The notes below the pieces were generated by a model. It saw only the letters and a program-made list of their open reading frames with translations. It did no database searches and had not been told where the DNA came from. A stretch of 64,000 nucleotides of DNA from Lophium mytilinum (Eukaryota > Ascomycota > Dothideomycetes > Mytilinidiales > Mytilinidiaceae). Where the stretch lies: the NCBI GenBank assembly GCA_010093605.1, contig MU004182.1, positions 68,368-132,367 of the forward strand, given 5' to 3'. Below, piece by piece: positions 44,880 to 55,727 of the stretch; the stretch's first letter is position 1; the number at the start of each line of letters is the position of its first letter. A program made the translations under genes and the position numbers.

Positions 44880-45843
44880 TGCGATATAGCAACAGAGGGG
44901 TTGGACAACAGAGGGGGATACTTAAGAAGTACGAAGAGAGTGTCGATTGAGTGATGAGTGAGGGCAGTATTGCGAGGGTAGTCCTCCCCCTAAATACAAC
45001 TTAGAAGACACAAGATTCCTCTATCCCAATTCCTGAATTGCGAATCAGCTCATTGCGGGATCTAGCCCGGTTCCTAGATGTAGAACACTACTAAGGTACT
45101 AAGTGGATATTCTCCAAATTGAAGGCATTCCCGAGAAGTATTTGGAATGTCTTTTCAGCGTTGCAGCGGGCTGAGAAACGAATAAACCTTGATCAATCGT
45201 GTTTCGACCTATGTGTTTGCAACCCTAGCTCGGCCGGCTATGAAGCTGGGGCCTGTAGTTTACTACATAGGGAGCGGGATTATGGAATCGGGCGTCGGGC
45301 CTTGACCTTTCGGGGATACGTGCAGTTCATCTCGCGTGCGCAGACTTCGATACGACCGGTCCGCAGGGTAATCCTTCATATTAGAACAAATCGTACGTAT
45401 AGAGGGATTCGTAACTTGCTAGACGTTGGGAGGATGCGGCTGATGTCCAAGACTGGAGATGGAGTGAGATTGTTTCCATAATCAGCTAAGCCTATTCGGG
45501 TAATTCTAATCAGCTAGGGCTCATCGAGTTAGAGGCCAGGCTCCACCTACCAGCTCCCAAATATAGATCATGCCTCTCAAGCCAAAGGTCGGATAAATAC
45601 CTAAAGTTCTCCGATGCCTTTTGTGGTGTAACTGACAATGCTGCTTTGTCACTGTTCTGAGTACTTGATCGCATTTGCGAAGATCGCCACTGGATGGAAG
45701 TTCATCATGTCGGATAACGGGTAACTCGTCGAACAGGGAAAAGGTAAAGCACCTTTGAATCTATTCGATAGAAATAATAGAAGGAAAGAGGTATCTCAAA
45801 AGCGTAATCCAACAAGACCAAAAGTCAGCCACCGATTCCTTGA
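44880..45843. other. Intergenic
   Basis: Promoter region of the lactonase-like gene, then the 3' flank of the DUF3431 gene. A plus-strand frame at 45119-45481 shows no family features. No gene counted. Confidence 0.45.
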
Positions 45844-46803
45844 TCAAGCCACTGCTATGGCCTCCCCCTCCTCCTTCATCCACATCTCCCTCTTCTTTGC
45901 AAACTCCTCCTGCGTGACCGGTAGCGGCGGTAGGGTCTCCGCAATATCCAGCAAGATCTCAGTCCTACTCGTCAGCACATCCGAATCCTCACTTGTCCGG
46001 CTCCCATCATCTGAGTCGCTTCCCACACTGCCGCGCCGGCTCTCCAGCGCGCCCTCGTGGTCCAAAAAGATCGATCCCCAAAGGCGCTCAACGTAGTGGC
46101 CATATTCTGGGTTAGGGTGGTTCGCATCGGTGAATGCCTTGAGTAGCTTCTCGTAGAAGCTCTTCGGCCGTGCTTGGACGGTCTCGCGGGTGACGCCAAA
46201 GAACGCACCGCTTGCGAACCATACAGACTCTGGATGCGGGCCGCCGATGTACTCGGTCCAGAACTCGGCAGGGGTCAGCTGTGCGCGCAGCATCGTCTTG
46301 CCGTTCTTATGGAACCACCACCGGAACTTGGGGTCGGATTCCCAGGGCAGCCCGGACCATTGGTCGAAGTTGGGCACGACGGGGGTGAAGCAAGTGAAGC
46401 CAGAAGTGGAGTTGCTCTTGATTGATCGCGACTTCATCTCAGGCACGGAGACGGTGCTATGCGGAGGGGTGCGGCCGTCTGGGTTGTAGGCATCGCCTTG
46501 CACAAAGAGAGTCACGTCGGCGATGGTGTCATAGTGGGTGACGAGGTGGTGTAGATAGGTGTGTGCTTCACGGCCGATGTTGGGTAGCGTGCGGACATCT
46601 TTCCAGCTGCCAGCGGCTGGTGTGTTGCCTGGTGCCACAAGCCAGTGTCAGCGTCGGTCTGGTCAGAGAGACTGCGATAAATTCTCACGTCTCCCACCTT
46701 TCGAGTAGATGATGGTGTCGGGAGCGAGCTCCTCGAGCCAGGACAGCTCTTCATTGTAGTGCGCAACTATGCACTCGAATTCTAGCCGGTTGTTCCGTGC
46801 CAT
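45844..46803 (-). CDS. DUF3431 family protein
   Basis: A 296-residue protein from exons 46698-46803 and 45844-46628 (69-nt GT-AG intron, phase 1). The N-terminus FECIVAHYNEELSWLEEL and the segment NIGREAHTYLHHLVTHYD are signature parts of DUF3431, a fungal family distantly like glycosyltransferases. Also present: YIGGPHPESVWFASGAFFGV and NPEYGHYVERLWGSIF, usual at its C-terminal end. After that comes a Ser/Asp-rich, probably disordered tail (GSVGSDSDDGSRTSEDSD). No signal peptide or membrane anchor is visible, so the substrate and place of action are unknown. The first exon is found because intron removal joins IIYSKG to NTPAAGSW in frame. Confidence 0.82.
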
Positions 46804-48586
46804 CTGATGTATCCAGTCAGCTAATGTTCATCGCTTCTTTTCTTGTGGCTCACTTTTGCTTTGATGGAATGGTTGACTAAGTCGTGTTTATTGAGCAGAA
46901 GTAATAGTACGCAGGACAGCTGGGAGTTTGGGACAAGGAGGGGGTATTGAAATGAGATTGAGAATACAGAACTAGTTGAAGTAGGCAGACGGTATCAGCC
47001 TCGTATTATATTGGTCAACCTCTCAGTCTCACCTCCTTCCCATGCCTACGTCACGCCCCTTCCTCCTCAAATTCAAGGCCGAATATCCATATCGCCCCTC
47101 AACAACCCTCCCGCAGCGCCTATCCAAGCCCTTTCAGCCCCCAGCGCCGCCAAGCAGCCTATCGCTATGGAGTTCTGCGGTCTGCGGTGAGACGGCAGAA
47201 CAAGCGCACTGGGTGCGATAAAGACAGAGCGCCGCTTGCGTCTGGCTCTTGACTAAACACCGCCTAGCACTGGTGCTGGCGTCAGCCCTAAAAAAGGCGT
47301 CGTCGCAACCAATCGCAGAGCCAGGACCATCACGAGCCAATCAGTGCATTGTCGGAGCGCACGCTGATACCTTTTCTGGTGGAAATGTGGGTATGCCGGT
47401 GACGTCAGCGTAGATTGCATCGTTCTTGGTGTTTCGGAATTCCATGTTCTATACGAAAAGCTTGATACTGAAAGAAGCTTGCAATTCGCCCGCGCGCTTC
47501 GTAATGCGACGAAACGCATGCACGCAGCTTATATTGCGGGTCTGACCCCTGTGCTAGTACATCCGGTCGGGTTCATCCGCCCTCAATCCTCAATGGAGTT
47601 TGCTTGTCAGAGAAGAGGTTACACAGCTTGAATTGGGAATGCTTGGGGTGCATGATTGTCTTATCGCCCCGCCGTCGTAGCTACAGACCGCCATTTTAAG
47701 ATGAGCCTTCTGACTTCCTCAAGTTGCTTTCGCTGATGATCACTTCGTTTCTAGATTTTAGCATGGGCGCCACGAATGTAGTTCGCGAGCTTGTGTTTGA
47801 GTGCTTATACTAATGATCACGTGACTTTGTCGTTATCGACTTGGAGGCTCTAAAGACAGCAATTGTATGGCCTGCTGCTTGATTCGGTTGCTAGAGATGC
47901 TCCAATATGATAATGCAACGGTTCGATGAGACAGAAACAGGATTTGTCATAATCACGTAACCCTACCAGATTCTGGGATGAGATATATGAGTAGTCAGCT
48001 AAGTGTCTACTACCTTACCCGGTTCCTTCCTAGAGCTACCTCATCCAGTCTTAAACGGAATTGATCGTCAGAAGTAGTTGCATAACACTAATGACACCGT
48101 AGCGGATGTAAAGGTACGCTAGGCCGAGTCTAGATTTACCACCCGCTATGCTACCCATGCGCCCCCTGCAGCATTGAGTGGCAGTCCATCAGTATGAGCT
48201 CAACTCTGTTCAACAACCTAATATTCCAAGGTACCTAGCTTTGCTTATAGTGCCTTGGCAGAGGTCTCAGCACATTTGTTTTACCTCCCTCAGAGCTGCT
48301 TTTGTACATTTCAGAAGCTCTCATAGAATTAAAGTTACTAAGAGGTTAGAAAATCCTCGTAGAGCACGATTTAACAAAAGATGGATAACACATTACCGTA
48401 GAAAAGAACTGTGTTAGCCCATTCGGGTCGTTCATGGTACCTACTGCTCCAGGAATTCAAACTTGTTGTGTGAGAGCTGGGCCGCATAGATGTTGAGGCT
48501 CACAAACCGTCCGATATCTATTATGATTGAGGCCCTAGACTACACTTGATGTATCTACATTAATGCACAGCGCCAAATATTCACTC
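46804..48586. other. Intergenic
   Basis: Promoter side of the DUF3431 gene and 3' flank of the decayed F-box gene. Short frames have no features. I see no gene or clear repeat. Confidence 0.45.
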
Positions 48587-49831
48587 TCAGAAACGGCTCT
48601 GTTCATCCAGGCGGTCAGCTACCGTACTCTGAATGTACAAGGACCTGACGTTTCCGGGACGGTGATGCGACATAGTTGGGCTCTGATACGGAGCATTCTC
48701 AGATCCCAACAGGTGAACGAGCCAGGATTCGTCCACCGGGGGCTCTTCACACGTATAGTCGTGCCACGCTTGAAGTATCAATCTGCTGTCTTTGACCATA
48801 ACGCAATAGTCCGTAGGGCAGTATCGGCACGACCAAGTCTGCCGATTCACGCGATTCCCTGGCTCCTGGAAAGCTGACCGAACAGCAAGAACAAAGGTCA
48901 TCAGTTGGCGGGCCGTGGAGAGACTCCGGGTTGCTGGCTAAGTGCGGGCAGGGTCTGGTTTCCGGAAACGATATTTCGGGGGCATGGCTTCTCGTCACTT
49001 CCGTGTATGTGAACTCCCAATTTGCGAAAAGCAGGAACCTGCCTTCGAAAATCTTCGGGCGAGCTGAGAAGATCGCGGCACACGGCCATAGATTGTCCTC
49101 CTAGCCTACGTAAAACCTCACGGATTCTAGTTCGATTGGTTCAAGAAACGTAGTGTGGTACGCCAATAGCCCTGCCAAGTGTTCTGGATCGGGATTTCCA
49201 AGACGGGTGTACTTGAGCGCGAGCTGCACGTGGTGATGTGCTAGCCAATAGTGGGGTCCGTAATTGATAGATTCCGCGTTGCCACAGCTTGTATATCTTG
49301 GACAGTCAGGACCAAGTTAGCAACCGGTCGGGCGTTGAGGAGTATCTGAACAATCGGCAATCTGTGTAGTGCAACAAGCTGAGCACATCATAGCATGCGG
49401 CAATCTGTGGGCAAACTTGACAGAGTTGTCGAAGAATTCTTGCGGGGAAAGCGCTCTTACGGAGCTCCGACACGTCGCCGCGAATAAATGTTCCATAGCT
49501 TGGCAAGTCCTGTGAAGGAAAAATTGGTCCACGAGAGGGAGTTCATCAATATCAGCCAAAGCACCTTGATGGGTAGTTGAAGGAAAGGAGACTGCTGTTT
49601 CATCGCAGCCGGTATTGGTAGATCCACGGGCATTTGGCGGTAAGGAGGTGGTGGTGGGTTTGTTGCATCCGAGGTCGGCGCTTCAACGGGCAAGCCGTAG
49701 TAAGCAGGTGGTGGCGACTTCTTCGCAACTGAATTTGGACGAGTGCTAAGTAGCTGGTTGTAGAAAGACGGTGGTTGACCAAGAGTTGAGATGGAGACGA
49801 GTGGTGGTCCTGAAGTTGAGGTCTGTGATGT
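48587..49831 (-). pseudogene. Decayed fungal F-box family gene
   Basis: Segments on the minus strand line up in order with the common fungal F-box protein family. A Pro/Ser/Thr-rich start (NPPPPPYRQMPVDLP) is followed by the F-box (SPFLQLPIKVL, then ADIDELPLVDQFFLHRTCQ), the Cys region CSACCTTQIADCSDTP, the middle YWLAHHHVQLALKYTRLG, KIFEGRFLLFANWEFTY, PCPHLASNPESL and the end SCRYCPTDYCVMVKDSR, ESWLVHL and RPGNVRSLY. The reading frame is broken: one base is missing inside the F-box near 49548, in-frame stops occur after QRPTGC (about 49320) and after FYVG (about 49105), and a frame change precedes the last segment near 48850. Clearly a gene in decay. The 5' start is not defined; an acceptor-like TAG lies at 49832. 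Confidence 0.8.
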
Positions 49832-51120
49832 CTAAGCGGAGGCATCGTTGCGACGATATTTCCCACAGATTCGGCCGACAGACTGGACCATAAGGTCGTG
49901 AAGACCCATATCGAAGAATCTGTGGGTGAGAGCACTGGCTTCCGGACACAAGGGGTGAGGAGGGTCTTAAGATGTCGAGTGAAGGTCGAACAGTAAGTGC
50001 AGTCTGCCTGGAGTTTTTATACGTGGGTCTTTCGGCCGGCATTCAGGTACAATTATTCATAGCGCACTACAAGAAATCATGCGAGTTGTAGGTAACTATG
50101 GTTGATGGCGATTAAGTTCCGTGGGTCACTCACACGCGTGGATACACACCATCTTGGCATCCGAGACGGCCTTTATTGATTTTCGTCGTCACGTAGTATT
50201 GGCAACCGCGGAGCCAAAAAGTGCACGCAGAGTTAAAAAGTCGTCGGAGTGGCGCAGTACAAGTTGGAGGGAACTCCCGGTCCGGATCCAGAATGTCGAT
50301 GTCCATGCCAGTGTGAGTGGAGGTGTCATCATCGCCATCGAGTCTTCGTATGTGTTTTAAGAACTATACAGGTGCGCAGGGGAAAGGGCGCTAGAGGTGA
50401 AATCCAGACTGACTTGATCCATCACTCCAATAGCGGCTAGGCATACGTGGCGACGCAAGCGATCCAGGAAGCGACTAGGGCAAGTGATGTTGAAGAAAAG
50501 GCGGAAGCTCGACGGAAGGAAGCAACTTATAACGTCTCATGCTCATTTAGAAGGAAGCACTCTGTCGTGACTTGTGAAGGAGCAGCAGAAGGCAGTCCTT
50601 AGCGCCTCTTGTTGTTCTAGATATACCGAAGTACTTCAGAGAGCGGTGAACCAGTATAAGGAGACGTCGTCATGGCAAGTGAGGCATGAAATAGGTGGCA
50701 CTCTATTCTGGCTTTTGTACACCTGTCTAGCGATGCTTGTGGTGCTTCAATGTACTTTTGAAATTATAAACGAGGAAGAAACTCTTACCCATAGGCTATA
50801 GTAAAACTTCTTAAAGCACTCTAAGCAGTGGTAGACAGGTGTCCCTACCTACTAGGTAGAATGGCCATGTGACAGCGTGGTAGATAAGTGGCTGTAGAAA
50901 TTAGTAGTCCACGACTCCGTGAGGTATACAGACGGTGTTGAACTGCTTGAGTGTGCTAGCCACTTTGTTCCTGCCCAGCGTGCACGGAAAGGAGTGAGTG
51001 GTCCAAGCGCGGTTTCTCTATTCTAGGTACCCTCCATCCGTCAACATCGACAATCATCTCCGCACCTCACATCAATCCATCCTGCGACGTTAACACCGGT
51101 ATCAGACTACGCACAACATA
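49832..51120. other. Intergenic with one MITE-like copy
   Basis: Upstream of the F-box pseudogene and of the coiled-coil/PAZ-like gene. It contains the second copy of the 122-bp inverted-repeat element (50720-50841). No gene seen. Confidence 0.5.
50720..50841. mobile_element. 122-bp MITE-like element, copy 2
   Basis: The terminal inverted repeats of about 28 nt are better preserved than in copy 1: left CACCTGTCTAGCGATGCTT, right reverse complement CACCTGTCTACCACTGCTT. Total length equals copy 1 (17417-17538), with gap-free alignment and mainly C/T and G/A differences. Non-coding. No obvious target-site duplication. Confidence 0.78.
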
Positions 51121-52593
51121 ATGAGCTCAAAAAGTGATATAGGTGCGTGTGTTTAAGCCCAGCCCTTTCTCCCCTGCCTACTGATTATCCGCGTTAGAGC
51201 ATGAGAGCCGTAAGGCAGAGAGTGAGGATCTCATCTAGAGTTTGGCACCGGCGATGGGCTAACACTCCACCCTCAAGTCTCGCCTGCTAGCCAGAACAGC
51301 GCTGTCCCACTCTTGCAGCCATGGACCGCCCAGGATCTCCTACGAGCCGAAGGACTCAAAGCCCAAACTTCACGAGAGAAGTATCATCTTCATCTCGCGA
51401 AAGCCGTTGACGCAGGACTCCTTTCGCTGGACCAGGCAAAATGTGAATATCACCCAACGACTGAGGCCGAGATTGCGGCTGGCTTGGCGAGAACCAACGA
51501 TACAGCGGAGGTGTACTTTGCTAGCCGAGACACGGTTGTACATCGTCGACCACTTGAGGTTGAAGAGTTGTTGCAAGTCTTTGACAAAGGGTCTATTGGT
51601 GCATACGTTCTGCGTCTAGAGGCTGAAGTCCACGGGGCGGAGAGATTCACATCGATGGCGAAAGAGGAGGTTATGATGGCTAAGGAAAAATGTATGAAGG
51701 CGATGGAAGAGGTTATGATGGCGAAGAAAGAGATTGTGGTGGCAAGAGAGAAAGGGTGGGCAGAAGCTAAAGAGGAGGCGGAAGATGAGCGAAAGATGTT
51801 GATAAGAAAGCTGAAGGAGACAGAGCGTGAAGTCAAGGAACTAAGGCTTGCGCTTGGTGTAAAGCTCGAAATTCGCAGTGTCTATCTGGCTATGAGAGCT
51901 GAGGCATTCGAGGCTGGCCGTCAGGATATGAGGGATGAGATAGACGTCCACGAGAGAGTGGAGACGCCTTCCACTCAACGCGATGCGGAGAAACCTTCAC
52001 CAGACGATTCCGAGGGGCCTGCTACATCTGACCAGAACTCTCGAAAAATACGTAAAGAGTCGCAGAACGAACAAGTTGATAACTTGAGCGAAGATATCGG
52101 AGTTCCGGGGTTAATCGCATTGGGAAGGCCACGGAGCAGAGTAACATCGCGATTAAAATCTTCAGGGGTACTCAAATCAATGTGGGTCGAGCAGGATCTT
52201 GCCAAAGCCGTCCTCGCTGCCGCAGGTAGCTCCGATATGGGCCAGCTTCAGCAATCGTTCCGGCAGGCCAAGCTGTACGGTTGGCGCTATTCCGCTCTTC
52301 ACCACAAGCTGAAAAGCCTTCTTGGCCTTCGTGTTTTGGACATCGGCTGCGGCGATCAAAACATGCCTTGGTGTATCGAAGATTTCGTCGAGGAAGATTG
52401 CACACAGATTAAGTACTTTCTAGACGATGGTGAGACATGGATCTCCATCTTCGACTATTTCCAGCAGTACGGCAGAACTATGTTGACGCCCGGATTGCCG
52501 CTTGTCAAGATGAGCGAGGGAAGCCAGATCTACTTTCCGATCGATGTTCTCCGTATTGCACCAGGCAACCCCTGGCCGCTGCCTGAGTTCTAG
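51121..52593 (+). CDS. Coiled-coil protein with C-terminal PAZ-like domain, no PIWI
   Basis: A 445-residue protein from exons 51121-51142 and 51278-52593 (135-nt intron, branch GCTAACAC, acceptor CAAG). It starts MSSKSDIVSPASQNS. Residues about 124-205 form a charged coiled coil with internal repeats (MAKEEVMMAKEK, AMEEVMMAKKE). A disordered Ser/Glu segment follows. Residues about 345-440 resemble the PAZ fold of Argonaute and Dicer proteins: LKSLLGLRVL, an IEDF strand, then ISIFDYFQQYGRTML, PGLPLVKM and IYFPIDVLRIAPGNP, matching the family pattern of a conserved YF, a LPxv strand and a YLPxElCxIxPGQ-like end. PAZ domains bind RNA 3' ends. There is no PIWI or RNase III region. The PAZ reading rests on visual pattern match only; an alternative is an unrelated family. 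Confidence 0.65.
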
Positions 52594-52739
52594 ACCTCGG
52601 TGGTTTGACATTGAAGGCGAGTATGAAGGACTGTTAGGGGTCAGTACTGTATGGGATATATAAGATTATGACAACTTTGTAGTACTAGAAAGTACTGTTT
52701 TAACACACTTCCACCAAGTCTTATACCATCGTGTGAAGC

Positions 52740-53240
52740 CTTCACTGCCATGTCTTGATTGCTGATGACCTGTGAAAATTTGGAGCACGGGAATTGGACT
52801 CACATTTCGTAGAAACCGCTGGCAAATGGACATCACTGTCTAGAGTCCTTCACCAGGCCACCCAAAATTCAAATAAGAAACAAATTCTTGGAACGTTCAA
52901 ATCGGGTCTCTGACCTGGTGCTTTTTCACCGCGGCGTGAATGTTGGGGGCAGGTAGCGAACACTACTGTCTGAAGTCCTTCAATACCTTTCAGAACTCTG
53001 ACTCAGGGTGCAAAATTCTGGAGGACGCAAATCAGGCCACTAGCATTATATCCATACACCACCGCTTGAAGTTCCCTAGAGTTTCCTGTAGTCAGGATGT
53101 GATGTAGAGTTCTGGAGCCTGCGCATCAAACCCTGAATTTCCACTGTTTACCAGGGCCTGAAGTTCTCCAATGCAGCATTATACACCCAAACGCAACGTG
53201 AATTCTTGCAGCACGCGAACCAGACCCACAGCTCCCATCA
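52740..53240. repeat. Degenerate tandem repeat, about five units of 92-130 bp
   Basis: Two motifs alternate. One resembles AATTCTGGAG-xx-GCAAATCAGGCC (around 52775, 52881, 53011, 53104 and 53198) and the other CTGAAGTCCTTCA (around 52841, 52971, 53066 and 53158). Both recur with matching spacing of about 106, 130, 93 and 94 bp, so the array is an old, diverged tandem duplication. It lies between the PAZ-like gene and the MID2-like gene, filling most of that intergenic space (52594-53416), where I see no gene. Confidence 0.65.
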
Positions 53241-53416
53241 TGTACCAACGCCAAACGTTCCCCAGCGCACCCCCGGAAATCCGAGCAGAACGCCAAAGCA
53301 CCCAAACACGACCAACCACACATCTCAAAAAATCATCACTATGTATATCATTACCATTACACTACCCTAACCCCACCCATCCACTTCTTCTCCTCCCCAC
53401 CCCTCCCACTCCCACC

Positions 53417-54646
53417 CTAATACTTCGGCCGCACAACCTCCCCATACGGCGGCGGCGCCGGCTCCGCATGCCCCAGCATCGGACTCACGGCCCCCTCAGC
53501 CATCGGACTCCCCGGCGTCGCATAACTCAACGCCGGACTCAGCATCTCGGGCTGCGGACTCACGGGGCCGTATCCACCGCGCACCGTGCCCGGGTGGCTC
53601 ACCATGCCCATCCCGTATGTGCCCGCGTCCTGGTGGTGGTGTTGTTGTTGCTGCAGCGGGACGGATTCGGGGTGCGGCGAGGCGGGGTAGTCGTTGAGCG
53701 GGGGCGGGGGCATTGGGGGCGGGTTTTTGCCGTAGGGGTTGTATTTGTTGCGGCGGCGGCGGAGGAGGAAGAAGGCGAGGGCGCCGGCGAGGGCGAGGAG
53801 GAGGAGGGGGCCGAGGACCGCGCCGGCGATCCAGGCTTTGTTTGCGCTCTTGTGGTGGGAGGTGGAGGGTAGGGTGGTGGAGGGCTGGGTGCTGGTGGAG
53901 GCGGTGGAAGTGGATGGGTTTGGGGAGGCGGTAGAGGAGGCGGCGGCGGGGGATGCGGTGGTTGAGGCGGCGGCGGGGAGGGTTGTGGAAGCTAGATTTT
54001 GGTTAAGTCCGTAGATAATGGAATTGCAGACTTCGAGGGGGTTTGGATTGAGAATTGGAGGGCTGCGTACCTGCTGCTTCGCCGGGAGATGTCAAGAAGT
54101 AGACAATCTCTGTCTCAGTCGCGCAACCCACCCAGTACCAACCCGTGTTCTCTCCAGTCTTTACGAGGATGAAGTCCGTATTGCACGATGAGGGATGAGG
54201 GCTGCTGAATATTAGCTTTTCAAGGATCTCTTGAATCGATGATGTTTTAGGGGATTGCAGAAACACACCATTCGGTTTCAAACCCGCCACCAAAGACAGT
54301 ATTTCCTTTGCAGCTCGTTGCAAGTATGCAATCCTCATCAGATGGACAGCAGCCAGCGTACTGATCGCCGAAGAACATGGTAGAACCATCATCGCAGTAG
54401 GCGGCATCATCTTCATACCTGTATTAGCATTGCCGGCAAATGGAAGTAACAACAGTAGTATGACCACGTATACGTACAAGTGCCTGAAGTGCTGAAGTAC
54501 CCGATGAACGAGTCACCTCCAAAGTCGGTCGTGAAAAACTGCCTGGGCACAACAGGCGCAGGTGTCACAACGGGTTCCGGAACCGCATCTACCAACCCCA
54601 CAAACAACCACGACAATGCGATAAAAGAAAATGCGAATGGCTTCAT
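53417..54646 (-). CDS. MID2-like cell-surface protein with PPPY tail
   Basis: A 343-residue type I membrane protein from four exons: 54474-54646, 54269-54418, 54071-54204 and 53417-53991; all introns are GT-AG and keep frame. A signal peptide (MKPFAFSFIALSWLFVGLVDA) precedes a Cys-rich ectodomain (GTCTYEDDAAYCDDG, YAGCCPSDEDC, ATSCKG, a Cys rebuilt across intron 2, SSCNT, WVGCATE). A long Ser/Thr/Ala stalk, likely O-glycosylated, and one membrane helix (WIAGAVLGPLLLLALAGALA) ending in RRRR follow. The cytosolic tail is Pro/Gln/His rich (PLQQQQHHHQDAG) and ends with a PPPY motif able to bind WW domains. Architecture matches fungal wall-stress-type sensors and related surface proteins. Upstream partner and signal unknown. 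Confidence 0.82.
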
Positions 54647-55727
54647 CGTCCCAGGTCAAGCATCGAAAAAGCGGGCCACCGCGCGAGGAGCAGCGGGGAC
54701 GCGAGAATTAAAAGAGCTCGGCTTCAGCAAGGGCAGCGACGCGATAAGCAGGCGGCGTGCTCCAGACCGGGTCGCTTGCAGGGCCGAGCGGGGAGGCTGC
54801 CAATCGCATAAAGGAGGTTGCAGTAGTGCATCGCTGCGAAGGGGTTGGTGTGGTGAGGCTGAGTTCGGGCGTGCAAGGTTTGGGCTGGTGTTCCTGAATG
54901 GGGTTTGGCCTCCTTTGCTATATCGAAATACGGGTGATACTTTTAGGCCCCAGAGAAGAGGAGAAGAAGACGTCAGCAACATATAATTTCTACATGGATA
55001 TCGGTATCGGTGCGATCATAGCTCAGTGCGTTGATGCCTAGATGTAATTGAAAAAGAAGTCTCGAGTTCAGCTGGAAGACAAGCCTGATGGGCTGACTTG
55101 CAAAGACAGATTGTACCGATTACCTGGTAGGGGAAATACTTCGGTTATGACAAGCTTTGAAGAGGAAATGAAAAAGAGACCGAGTGCCTGTAAATTCATG
55201 CCCTGACTTGATACCAATTTATGTGCATCTGTCCGGCACTGCTCGAAGCACCTCGATCCATTCCTAATGCATAAACCCAACAAATACTTATTCCTTTGAG
55301 CAGCCGGGAAATCAGCTGGGTAGCCCTAGCTGGTCGCAAAAGAATAATTACGGACCGATGGCAGCACGCTTCGCGCGTTCCACATAGGTAAGTCTGAAAT
55401 ACTTCCTCTCAAGCTCAACATTGCATTAAGAGTTCCGAGAGTTCCGAGAGTGCGCTGGAGCACCACAAATACCAGCGAATGAATATAAACAGCGAAAGAC
55501 AGATCATTGCAAATTATGATAGTACTTCTATAGAAAAACGTCGCGCTAAGCAGGCTATGGTTTAGCTAATCAAGTCTGACTATAATTCATCACGTGACCT
55601 TACATACAGAGGGCAGGATTCGTTTTGCAGAGCTCTAGTTACAACACACACCTTTTGACCTCTCCAAAGAATACGCAGACCGATAAATTGATTGCCTGTG
55701 TACATCCATGGATCCATATTCCATAGT
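54647..55727. other. Intergenic
   Basis: Promoter of the MID2-like gene and 3' flank of the HET gene. It contains a tiny direct repeat (AGTTCCGAG twice, about 55432-55450). I see no gene. Confidence 0.45.

Noticed and set aside
52330-52360. VLDIGCGDQ in the coiled-coil protein, resembling methyltransferase motif I
   Set aside because: None of the later methyltransferase motifs follow, and the surrounding pattern fits a PAZ-like strand better.
53171-54014. Plus-strand frames rich in Arg, Gly and Pro
   Set aside because: They lie antisense to the MID2-like gene's last exon and mirror its Pro/Ala/Ser codons.
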